From contig USRP01000010.1 in the NCBI GenBank assembly GCA_900557185.1, forward strand, positions 1 to 31,263: DNA of 31,263 bases, given 5' to 3'. Below are positions 24,127 through 31,263 of the stretch, piece by piece (position 1 is the first letter of the stretch; each line of letters begins with the position of its first letter). The notes below the pieces were generated by a model. That model had not been told where the DNA came from. It made no database searches and worked only from the letters and a program-made list of their open reading frames with translations. Origin of the DNA: an uncultured Mycoplasmatota bacterium (GTDB lineage Bacteria; Bacillota_I; Bacilli_A; RF39; UBA660). The position numbers were made by a program, and so were the translations under genes.

Positions 24127-26580
24127 ATGATAGAGCTAAGAGGGGTTTCTAAAGTATATCGCAATAAAAAGGGTGTAAAAGTACAAGCCTTAAAAAATAT
24201 CGATTTAACATTACCTAGTAAAGGCTTGGTATTTATTGTTGGAAAGAGTGGAAGTGGGAAATCAACTTTATTAAATTTATTGGGAACACTTGATCATCCA
24301 ACAGAAGGAACAATTTATGTAGATGGTAAGAAATTAACCAAGAAAATGGAAGAAGCTTATCGTAATCAATATATTGGTTTTATCTTTCAAGAATTCCATG
24401 TATTTGATGAATATACCGTATACGATAATATTTGTCTTTCTTTAAGATTACAAAAGAAACATCCATCAAAAGAAAAAATTGAACGTTTATTAGAAAACTT
24501 AGGACTAGATGGATTAGAACATCGTAAACCAAATGAATTATCAGGAGGACAAAAACAAAAAGTAGCAGTTGCTAGAGCACTTGTAAAAAATCCAATGATG
24601 ATTTTAGCCGATGAACCAACTGGTAATTTAGATGTGAAATCTAGTGCTCAATTATTCGATATTTTAACAGCAATCAGTAAAACAAAATTAGTTGTCGTTG
24701 TCTCTCATGACTTAGAATCAGCTCGTAAATATGCCGACCGTGTGATTGAAATCTCAGATGGAAGAATCGTTCAAGACGTCACTTTAAGAAAAACAGAGCC
24801 TCATTTACAAATATTTCCTAAAATTAAAAAATCACATCTACCATTCTTTTATCGCTTTCAGTTAGTATTACATAGTTTATTTTCGAAACCGTTACATTTA
24901 TTGATGACTTTGCTATTACTGATCTGTTCTTTTGTCTTTACTGCTTTTTTAATCAACTCTGGATTATTTCATCAAACTGACTTAACCATCAATACCATGA
25001 AAGCAAATCACAAACATGTTTATGAAATAAAAAAACAAACAGTAGATTATGATGGTATGATAACAGGACATGAAATGACTGATACGGATAAGAAAGAACT
25101 AGAAAAAGAAATTGGACATAGTTTGAGTCCAAAATACACATTAAAACATGAGAATGAAATTTTAAGAATGCCTTTTCTAGAAGATAGGGGAAATGGTGAT
25201 TACTATGAGAATTTACCTAGTTTTTTAAACTTTGTAGAAGTAAAAGATTCTCATTTATGGGACAATGTCATCGGACGTGTAGCAAATAAAGAAAATGAAA
25301 TTGTCATTCATAAATACATGGCAGATTGTATCATTGAAGTCGGAATCAAAGACAAAGATGGAAAAGAATATCACCCTGAAAACTATCAACAAATTGTAAG
25401 TGAAAAACGTCCGTTCCTACTTGGAGAAAACGAAGTTGTCATCGTTGGAATTATAGATGATAATAACCAGATGTGGAAGAAATTAAAAGAAACGGGTACT
25501 TATCAAAACGATGAAGAAAGAAATCTTTTTGCCGAAACAGTAGACCAAGCGATGACGATATATACCAATGGATTTGTCGAAAAAGCAAAAATAACATTAT
25601 CTGATGAAGGAAAATTAAAACTATTATACATGGATATCCAAAACCAATATATTTCAGACTTTCACTATTTAGAAAATACAGTAACAGTATATGGAAATGA
25701 AAAGGCTGAAGATACTTCAGATCTATCTAAAAATGATATCGTGTTATCATTTGATACATTGTTACAAATATATCCAAATTTAAATCGTCTATTTGAAACA
25801 TATACTAAAGAACATTCAGATTTATCTTATCAAGATTTACAAAAGATGTTTTTAGAAGACAAGAAAGATTCCATTTCTATTTTGAATCAATCTGTCGCAA
25901 TTGATTATGGAATTGAAAAAGAAATGACAGTTTATGTTAGAGGAATCCATCTCGGAGAAGGTAACTATGTTGCGAAAACATTATTACAAGATATTCAAGT
26001 AAATTTAAAACCAATTTATTCTTATGTCGTATATGAAAATGACTATCAAAATATGAAACGTATTTTTAAAAAATACCCTTTATCTGATACTTTCCAGGAA
26101 CATGAAACATATGAAGGATATGTATATCAAGTTCCATATCAATTAAAAATAAATAATACAACGAATACTTATCGTACTTTATCAAAAATTATTATGATTG
26201 TTGGCTTGATCGTTTTATTCTTTACACTGTTATTATTTACTCATTTTATTACTACGACCATTCGTTATAATAAAAAGAAAATTGGTATTTTCAGAGCCAT
26301 TGGTACAAGAAAAAAAGATATCGTTAAAATATTCTCATTAGAATCATTTGTAATCTCTCTGTTTTCTTATGTTGTAGCAATGGGCATATGGTATGGAGTG
26401 GTCTATTTATTAAATCAAAGTGTTGGAAGTACACTATATCAATTTGAACCTTTCTATATTAATTCATATACATACTTATTTATGTTCTTATTCTCCGTTG
26501 TTCTAGCGATTTGTATTACAATATTATCTCTTTCTAAAATATTGAAAATTCAACCAATCGATGCGATACAAAATAAATAG
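24127..26580 (+). CDS. ABC transporter with fused ATPase and FtsX-like permease (MacB-type)
   Basis: The start at 24127 (MIELRGVSKVYRN) follows GAGGAGTGG. The 817-aa protein carries an ATPase domain (1-230): Walker A GKSGSGKST (39-47), Q-loop FIFQEF, signature LSGGQ (138-142), Walker B ILADEP (Asp162, Glu163) and His194. Then comes the permease: one membrane helix at about 256-276, a large extracellular domain at about 280-685, and three helices near 688-712, 735-760 and 782-805, typical of MacB/FtsX-type mechanotransmission transporters. These export peptides or antibiotics or sense envelope stress without translocating through a channel. The substrate is unknown. No two-component system lies next to it. 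A -10 TATACT is at 24096-24101. Confidence 0.92.
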   Translation: MIELRGVSKVYRNKKGVKVQALKNIDLTLPSKGLVFIVGKSGSGKSTLLNLLGTLDHPTEGTIYVDGKKLTKKMEEAYRNQYIGFIFQEFHVFDEYTVYDNICLSLRLQKKHPSKEKIERLLENLGLDGLEHRKPNELSGGQKQKVAVARALVKNPMMILADEPTGNLDVKSSAQLFDILTAISKTKLVVVVSHDLESARKYADRVIEISDGRIVQDVTLRKTEPHLQIFPKIKKSHLPFFYRFQLVLHSLFSKPLHLLMTLLLLICSFVFTAFLINSGLFHQTDLTINTMKANHKHVYEIKKQTVDYDGMITGHEMTDTDKKELEKEIGHSLSPKYTLKHENEILRMPFLEDRGNGDYYENLPSFLNFVEVKDSHLWDNVIGRVANKENEIVIHKYMADCIIEVGIKDKDGKEYHPENYQQIVSEKRPFLLGENEVVIVGIIDDNNQMWKKLKETGTYQNDEERNLFAETVDQAMTIYTNGFVEKAKITLSDEGKLKLLYMDIQNQYISDFHYLENTVTVYGNEKAEDTSDLSKNDIVLSFDTLLQIYPNLNRLFETYTKEHSDLSYQDLQKMFLEDKKDSISILNQSVAIDYGIEKEMTVYVRGIHLGEGNYVAKTLLQDIQVNLKPIYSYVVYENDYQNMKRIFKKYPLSDTFQEHETYEGYVYQVPYQLKINNTTNTYRTLSKIIMIVGLIVLFFTLLLFTHFITTTIRYNKKKIGIFRAIGTRKKDIVKIFSLESFVISLFSYVVAMGIWYGVVYLLNQSVGSTLYQFEPFYINSYTYLFMFLFSVVLAICITILSLSKILKIQPIDAIQNK

Positions 26581-26606
26581 TTTTCTATTTATTTTGTTTT
26601 TTTTTA
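26570..26606 (+). terminator. Terminator of the ABC transporter gene
   Basis: A perfect 11-bp stem AAAATAAATAG / CTATTTATTTT with a TTTT loop, then a long T-run. The 5' arm contains the stop codon. Confidence 0.88.
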
Positions 26607-26648
26607 CTTTTGTGGTATCATAGTAGCCAACAAAAAGGGGGAATATAT

Positions 26649-27683
26649 ATGAGGAAACAGTTATTTCAATATATCAATCCAGAACAAAATACTCGTTTAT
26701 CAGAGCTATCAGACAAAGATTTAAAACACTTATTAAGCTTATTAAAACACTATCAATTAGAATTACGACCACAGTTATCTCTACCACAAGAAGTAACATT
26801 TGGTGTAGAAATTGAATTTGGATGTCCATATCAAGAAGATTCTACTATTTATAGAAAAGTCAAAGAAGAATTAGAAAAATGTTCTAAACAATGGGAACTC
26901 AAAGAAGAGGTTACTAATTTCGGTTTGGAAATTAATTCTGATATTTTAACCGATCAAAAGAAAACATGGAAATTATTACAACAAGTTTGTGAGATGACTT
27001 CTCAATACGGAAAAGAAACATCACTATCCGGTGGTCATGTTCATGTCGGAGCTCACTTACTTCAAAATGATCAACAATGTTTAGACTTTGTAAAATTATT
27101 AACCGCATATGAGAATATGTTATATCGTTTTGGATATGGAGAGTATTACGGGGCAAAGAATCGATTGTATTATGCTTGTCCAATGAGAGAATTATGGGAA
27201 GATGCGATTCATCATAAAATTTCAGAATTACCTTTACGAGCTGCTGTATTCTCAGAACAAAGTGTTAATTTAGAAGCTTTTTTTCACGATTATACAACCT
27301 TGAAAAAAGATAATACAATTGAATTTCGTTTTCCGAATGGAACTCTGAATCCAATTATCTGGCAGAACAATATTAATGTATTTACAAAAATGATGCTATA
27401 TATTAAAAACGGATATGTGAATCAAGAAATATTAGATGCTCGTATTGTCAATAATCATAAATTAAAATCAATTATCTTACAACAAACCACATCTAAACAT
27501 CTTTTTCCATTTGAATTACTTAATATAGAACAATATGAAAATATTGATTTGGAACAAGCCTTAGAATTTAGTGATTTAATTTTTGATAATAACTTAGATA
27601 AATTATACTTTTTGAGACAATATTTCAAAGATGGAAAAACATCAAAAAAGAAATTTCAAAAAATAAAAAATCTAACAAGATAA
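26649..27683 (+). CDS. Putative amidoligase, second copy
   Basis: The start at 26649 follows AAGGGGGA. The 344-aa protein has the same motif order as the gene at 20119: FGVEIEFG (Glu54, Glu56), FGLEINSDI (Glu94), GGHVHVGAH (His130, His132) and IEFRFPNGT (Glu225, Arg227). A 45-residue N-terminal helical extension and the different spacing show it is a diverged paralogue, not a recent duplicate. It is an ATP-dependent carboxylate-amine ligase by family, with unknown substrate. It is followed closely by a separate promoter for the hemW pair and has no obvious terminator of its own. Confidence 0.78.
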   Translation: MRKQLFQYINPEQNTRLSELSDKDLKHLLSLLKHYQLELRPQLSLPQEVTFGVEIEFGCPYQEDSTIYRKVKEELEKCSKQWELKEEVTNFGLEINSDILTDQKKTWKLLQQVCEMTSQYGKETSLSGGHVHVGAHLLQNDQQCLDFVKLLTAYENMLYRFGYGEYYGAKNRLYYACPMRELWEDAIHHKISELPLRAAVFSEQSVNLEAFFHDYTTLKKDNTIEFRFPNGTLNPIIWQNNINVFTKMMLYIKNGYVNQEILDARIVNNHKLKSIILQQTTSKHLFPFELLNIEQYENIDLEQALEFSDLIFDNNLDKLYFLRQYFKDGKTSKKKFQKIKNLTR

Positions 27684-27717
27684 TAAAAAATATAGTATAA
27701 TAAAGATGGTGAGTAGT

Positions 27718-27981
27718 ATGAAGCAAAAATGGTTTCACATGACCTTAAAAGAATTATTTTCATTAGAAGATGAAGAAAGTGCAAAAGAATTTGCAAAATT
27801 TTATCATGGTCGTTTTCAAAAATTATTAAGTAAAGTAGAAGATCAAGGAGCATTTACTTTTTCTAAACCATTAGAGACATTAACACCAGAAGATATGATG
27901 AAAGAAGTATTAATGTATTATCAAAAGATAGGTGTCTCTAAAGAAGAAGTAAAGAAATTATTGAGTGAGCATGACAACTAG
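27718..27981 (+). CDS. Small protein of unknown function upstream of hemW
   Basis: The start at 27718 is chosen because GGTGAG lies just upstream; an in-frame ATG at 27706 overlaps that site. The 87-aa product is charged and helical with no signal or membrane segment, containing FYHGRFQKLLSKVEDQ and LTPEDMMKEVLMYYQKIG. A TATAAT -10 lies at 27696-27701. Its end overlaps the hemW start by 11 bp, so it is translationally coupled and probably acts in the same physiological setting. I do not recognise a family. Confidence 0.7.
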   Translation: MKQKWFHMTLKELFSLEDEESAKEFAKFYHGRFQKLLSKVEDQGAFTFSKPLETLTPEDMMKEVLMYYQKIGVSKEEVKKLLSEHDN

Positions 27982-29062
27982 TTGTTATATTCATATTCCA
28001 TTTTGTGATGATATTTGTTCTTATTGTGACTTCTGTAAAATATATAAACGTAGTGGACATGTAGAAAAATACTTAGATGCTTTAGAACAAGAAATTTGTC
28101 AAAATTATCAAGGAGAAGTATTAAAAACAATTTATATTGGTGGTGGAACCCCAAGTTCTTTATCTACCGATGAATTAGAACGTTTATTTCAAATCTTAGA
28201 ATGTTTACGAAAGGATAAAAAGATAGAATATACCATCGAATGTAATATAGAATCGATTACTAGAGAAAAATTAGAATTATTTTTAAAAGCTGGAATTAAT
28301 CGTATTAGTATTGGAATACAAACCGTAGATGAATTAAGTATTCAAAAACTAAATCGTCATCATAGTAAAGAAACAGTGTTAGAAACGATTCAACTTGTAA
28401 AAGAAGTAGGTTTCTCTAATATCAATGTCGATTTTATGTATGCTTTTCCATGGCAAACAAAAGAAATGTTTTTAAACGATTTACAATTTTTCTTATCTTT
28501 AGATGTCCCTCACATTTCTACATATTCTCTTATTTTAGAAGAACATACAGTATTAGGAAATGAAAAGATGAATCCTTTAGATGAAGAAGTAGAAGTATGG
28601 ATGTATCAAACCATTCGAGAACAACTATCGAAATTAGGTTACAATCATTATGAAGTAAGTAATTTTGCAAAACCTAACTATGAATCAAAACATAATCTTG
28701 TATATTGGAATAATGAACCATACTATGGCTTTGGAGTAGGAGCAAGTGGATATGTTCAACAAATCCGTTATGAGAACACAAGAAGCTTACCTAAGTATGA
28801 AAGTGGTAAAAGAATATTAGAAAGCCATACTGTTATGAAAAGAGAAGACATGGAAAATGAATGTATTTTAGGATTAAGAAAAATGTCAGGTATTTCAAAA
28901 GATGTGTTTAAAGAGAAATTTCATGAAGAAATAGAGCGGGTATTTCCAATTGAACAGTTAAAGAGAAAAAAATTATTAGAAGAGAAAGATGGGTTTCTTT
29001 TTATTCCCGAAGATAAAATATATATATCAAATGAAATATTAATAGAATTTTTACAACAATAA
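27971..29062 (+). CDS. hemW: HemW-like radical SAM protein
   Basis: The 363-aa protein begins CYIHIPFCDDICSYCDFC, giving the radical-SAM CxxxCxxC cluster (Cys12, Cys16, Cys19, plus Cys22). It has the GGGTPSSL SAM motif, NRISIGIQT and the HNLVYW motif (HNxxYW) that marks heme-binding HemW rather than the coproporphyrinogen dehydrogenase HemN. HemW is a heme chaperone that delivers heme to membrane respiratory enzymes; it was formerly annotated as HemN. Start by ATG at 27971, overlapping the small upstream gene. A terminator follows at 29088. Confidence 0.9.
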   Translation: MTTSCYIHIPFCDDICSYCDFCKIYKRSGHVEKYLDALEQEICQNYQGEVLKTIYIGGGTPSSLSTDELERLFQILECLRKDKKIEYTIECNIESITREKLELFLKAGINRISIGIQTVDELSIQKLNRHHSKETVLETIQLVKEVGFSNINVDFMYAFPWQTKEMFLNDLQFFLSLDVPHISTYSLILEEHTVLGNEKMNPLDEEVEVWMYQTIREQLSKLGYNHYEVSNFAKPNYESKHNLVYWNNEPYYGFGVGASGYVQQIRYENTRSLPKYESGKRILESHTVMKREDMENECILGLRKMSGISKDVFKEKFHEEIERVFPIEQLKRKKLLEEKDGFLFIPEDKIYISNEILIEFLQQ

Positions 29063-29087
29063 TTTATAAAAGAGGGATACTTACATT

Positions 29088-29113
29088 CACTTAGCTTATG
29101 CTAGGTGTTTTTT
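29088..29113 (+). terminator. Terminator of the hemW operon
   Basis: CACTTAGC / GCTAGGTG stem (one G-U pair), 4-nt loop, then six T. Confidence 0.82.
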
Positions 29114-29242
29114 ATACTCTATAAGAGTAGAAATATGATAAGAAGTTTCACAAAACAAATTGTAAAGAGGTATAAAATTTCTTTTCATAGGAATGAAAAT
29201 GTGTTAAAATGTAGACAGTAGAAGACTCGAGAGGTGTTGTAA

Positions 29243-29296
29243 ATGAACGAGATTCGTGTTAGCCAAAAGTTACCATGGGGGGGGGGATTTAGATAA
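29243..29296 (+). CDS. Possible 17-aa leader peptide containing a G10 tract
   Basis: ATG at 29243 is preceded by AGAGGTG 5-7 bp upstream. With ten G at 29277-29286 it encodes MNEIRVSQKLPWGGGFR and stops. With nine G the frame would continue for 82 codons to a TGA overlapping the ATG of the surface-protein gene (ATGA). The short peptide may be a regulatory leader or the off-phase of a phase-variable gene. Evidence is limited to the ribosome binding site and the tract. Confidence 0.35.
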   Translation: MNEIRVSQKLPWGGGFR

Positions 29297-29353
29297 TAAA
29301 CCCCTTGAATATAAAAGTAATATAAAAAATGTTTGTTGTAGGAACTTAGTATT

Positions 29354-29384
29354 AAGTTGTTTTCTTTGTGGAAACAACTTTTTT
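29354..29384 (+). terminator. Terminator/attenuator hairpin in the leader
   Basis: A 10-bp stem (AAGTTGTTTT with GAAACAACTT, one G-U pair) with a 7-nt loop and six T. It lies about 105 bp before the surface-protein start, so it could end a small RNA beginning near 29215 or attenuate the downstream gene. Confidence 0.65.
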
Positions 29385-29488
29385 GCGTATTGTTTCTTAT
29401 GCGAAAATAGAATCATAAAAAGGATAGAAAATTATAAAAATATTTGGTACACTAATAATGTACAAATGATAGATAGGAGTGTAATAAT

Positions 29489-31263
29489 ATGAGAAATCAT
29501 AAGAAGAATAAAAAATATCTTTTGATAGGATTAATTGTAATTTGTATATTCTTAATGTTAGGACTAGGATATGCACTTCTATCACAAAATTTAGAGATTC
29601 AAGGAACAGGAACGATTACCAGTGATTGGAATATTTTGATTACAGATATTGTAACCAAAGATAAATCAAATACAGCTAGTAATGTAACAGAACCAACACA
29701 TAGTGGAACAAGTGCCACTATGAATGCGAAATTTGAGTTGCCTGGAGATTTTATCAGTTATGATATCACAGTGGCCAATCAAGGAACATTAAATGCCGTA
29801 TTAGATTCTATTAAGATTAAGATGAAAGATCAAGAAGTATTCTTGTTTTCAGTAGATGGTATTCAATCAGGTGAAGCTTTAAATGTAGATGAAGAGAAAA
29901 CATTCACTTTAACAATTCGTTATAATGAGAATATTACCTCTACACCAGATATTACGAATATAGATTTATCGATGGATTTAGATTATCTACAAGAGGGAAA
30001 TGAATCAAACTTTGCAGGAGCAGACTTACCAGAAATGGGAGATTTAGGAATTCAAGGAATCGACATTCAAGCTGAAGAAACGAGTCTGGCTACAACCATA
30101 AATGCGACAAACGCAATTAAATATTATTTCTCATTAGATAATGATAAATGGTATGAGAAAACAGATAAGAGTTATACATTCTATGATTTAAAACCAAATA
30201 CGGAATATACAATTTATGTAAAAGCAGAAGATGTAAGTGGAGAAGTAGTCTTCTCAAGTAAAACTGTGAGAACAGATGATAAAACAAAACCAAACATTCA
30301 ACTATCTTTAGGGGACAATCAAAAAGGTGAGAACAATTGGTATCAGGGATTAACAATTGATTCTAAAATAACAGATAATGACCAACTAAATGAAACACTA
30401 TACTGTACAACTACTGAAACAAATTGTACTCCAACAGAAAAATTAGAACTTACAGAAGGAGTAGGACATGTACAATTTACAAGCAATGCTCAATCACAAA
30501 AAGTATGTATCAAAGCAACAGATAGAAAAGGAAATGAAAATACAAAATGTAGTAATGCATATATGATTGACGGAACAGAGCCAACTTTAACTGATATTAC
30601 ATTAACACCGAACGATGATACGATGACAATTACAGTGAACAGTAATGATAAAGAAAGTGGATTATACACATACTACTATAGTAAAGATGGTGGAAGTGAA
30701 TATATCGAAAGTAAAGATTCAAATTATACTTTTACTTCACTTGAAGAGAAAGATTATTTAGTCAGTGTGTATGTGAAAGATAAAGCTGGAAATGAATCAG
30801 AGCCAATGGCTAAGAGTACAACAATCAGGTATGCAAGTTACTGCATTCATAATGACATTACAAATCTATCGGATTGTGTACTAGCAATTGAAACACAAAA
30901 CACCAATATAGAAGAAGCTAAGCAAGAGATAGAGGCAAAAGGGACACCAAACCTTAGAGTAACAAGTCCAAGTATTGTATATCAAGAGAAACATGCGACA
31001 AGTACAAGTACATTTACATCAAATACATATCATAATTTCTCCACAGCTTACACATTTAATAAAAGTACTGGAGTATATACACTAACAAGTCCAAAACTAA
31101 CAGATCCAGAGACATTAGACTTCTCAAGTGGGCAAACATATTATACTTGTCAAAGTACGAATACAGCATGTACTGTTCTATATAAAATAACAGATGTAAC
31201 AACAACTACAGATGGAGCAGGAGCAAAAACATATAAAATGACAAAGTATGATTATACAGCGAG
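29489..31263 (+). CDS. Large surface protein, partial (C-terminus beyond window)
   Basis: An open frame of 591 codons runs off the window end. It begins with a Lys-rich N-terminus and one membrane helix (about 8-27, YLLIGLIVICIFLMLGLGYALL), then LEIQGTGTITSDWNI and ITVANQGTLNAVLDS. This is the same N-terminal module as in the BspA-like protein at 8877 (GIGYSILTS..RIDGTASITSTWKI; VTVQNQGTIDAVV). Fibronectin/Ig-like domains follow (about 190-270 with YYFSLDNDKWYEKTDKSYTFYDLKPNTEYTI; about 370-450 with ESGLYTYYYSKDGG). A Cys-bearing helical segment YASYCIHNDITNLSDCVLAIETQ starts at about 450. It is an extracellular protein held by its N-terminal helix. A ribosome binding site TAGGAG supports the start. 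Confidence 0.85.
   Translation, partial: MRNHKKNKKYLLIGLIVICIFLMLGLGYALLSQNLEIQGTGTITSDWNILITDIVTKDKSNTASNVTEPTHSGTSATMNAKFELPGDFISYDITVANQGTLNAVLDSIKIKMKDQEVFLFSVDGIQSGEALNVDEEKTFTLTIRYNENITSTPDITNIDLSMDLDYLQEGNESNFAGADLPEMGDLGIQGIDIQAEETSLATTINATNAIKYYFSLDNDKWYEKTDKSYTFYDLKPNTEYTIYVKAEDVSGEVVFSSKTVRTDDKTKPNIQLSLGDNQKGENNWYQGLTIDSKITDNDQLNETLYCTTTETNCTPTEKLELTEGVGHVQFTSNAQSQKVCIKATDRKGNENTKCSNAYMIDGTEPTLTDITLTPNDDTMTITVNSNDKESGLYTYYYSKDGGSEYIESKDSNYTFTSLEEKDYLVSVYVKDKAGNESEPMAKSTTIRYASYCIHNDITNLSDCVLAIETQNTNIEEAKQEIEAKGTPNLRVTSPSIVYQEKHATSTSTFTSNTYHNFSTAYTFNKSTGVYTLTSPKLTDPETLDFSSGQTYYTCQSTNTACTVLYKITDVTTTTDGAGAKTYKMTKYDYTA

Larger units (their letters stand above)
29114..29488 (+). other. 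Structured leader/intergenic region upstream of the surface-protein gene
   Basis: The 375 bp hold no gene I can assign firmly. In order I see: a palindrome TTTTCAT-AGGA-ATGAAAA (29182-29199), a -10-like TAAAAT (29205-29210), an AGAGGTG ribosome binding site with a 17-codon ORF from 29243, a run of ten G (29277-29286), a terminator-like hairpin (29354-29384), a second weak hairpin (GCGTA/TATGC, about 29385-29402), an inverted repeat GTACA-N7-TGTAC (29447-29463), then the ribosome binding site TAGGAG of the next gene. Confidence 0.55.

Noticed and set aside
29256..29492. 78-codon frame from a GTG at 29256 as an independent gene
   Set aside because: No ribosome binding site precedes the GTG, and the frame contains a strong terminator hairpin. 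It is only meaningful if linked to the 29243 start by a change in the G tract, which is reported as a finding.
1..31263. tRNA, rRNA or CRISPR arrays
   Set aside because: I saw no TTCGA-type T-loop with flanking stems, no rRNA-like sequence and no regularly spaced short repeats. The T-box leader is the only clear structured RNA.

Overview
The window is low-GC DNA that reads in the standard bacterial code: TGA is a stop (for example at the ends of the U32 and dinB genes) and Trp is TGG. Shine-Dalgarno sequences are strong, often AGGAGG or GGTGAT. Low GC, an isoleucine T-box leader, a lon / spoVID / ysxE arrangement, a SpoIIID-like regulator and Gram-positive-type surface proteins suggest a Firmicutes (Bacillota) member, most likely a host-associated Bacilli or Erysipelotrichia-like lineage with spore-forming ancestry. 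The species cannot be named from sequence alone.

Layout. (1) 1-3500 is an accessory surface island. It holds a type IV pilin-like protein whose C-terminus carries a DUF6273 / C-type-lectin-like segment with the marks of a diversity-generating retroelement (DGR) variable region. A hairpin and a short Avd-like accessory gene follow, the latter ending inside an IS481-like element. A second pilin without the variable domain comes next. No reverse transcriptase or template repeat is visible. (2) 3500-8800 holds a Tyr-rich small protein, an M29 aminopeptidase, a degenerate polysaccharide-deacetylase-like membrane protein, a SpoIIID-like regulator and a U32 family protein. (3) 8877-12356 is a BspA-like leucine-rich-repeat surface protein. 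(4) 12490-16826 is lon, then the spore-coat pair spoVID-ysxE and a small membrane protein on the other strand. (5) 16924-21048 holds a Y-family DNA polymerase under a LexA-like box, a DedA protein with an overlapping alpha/beta hydrolase, and a helicase-associated-repeat protein overlapping a putative amidoligase. (6) 21055-29062 is T-box-ileS, a fused ABC exporter, a second amidoligase, and a small unknown gene overlapping hemW. (7) 29063-31263 is a structured leader with a run of ten G, followed by a large surface protein cut by the window edge.

How it fits together. Housekeeping genes (lon, ileS, hemW, U32) alternate with surface genes (two pilins, two large proteins sharing an N-terminal module) and spore-related genes. 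The three most interesting signals are the pilin-DGR target stranded beside an IS, the pair of divergent amidoligases, and the poly-G tract at which loss of one G would open an ORF coupled to the surface protein gene. Terminators are unusually clear, so most transcription units can be drawn with some confidence.
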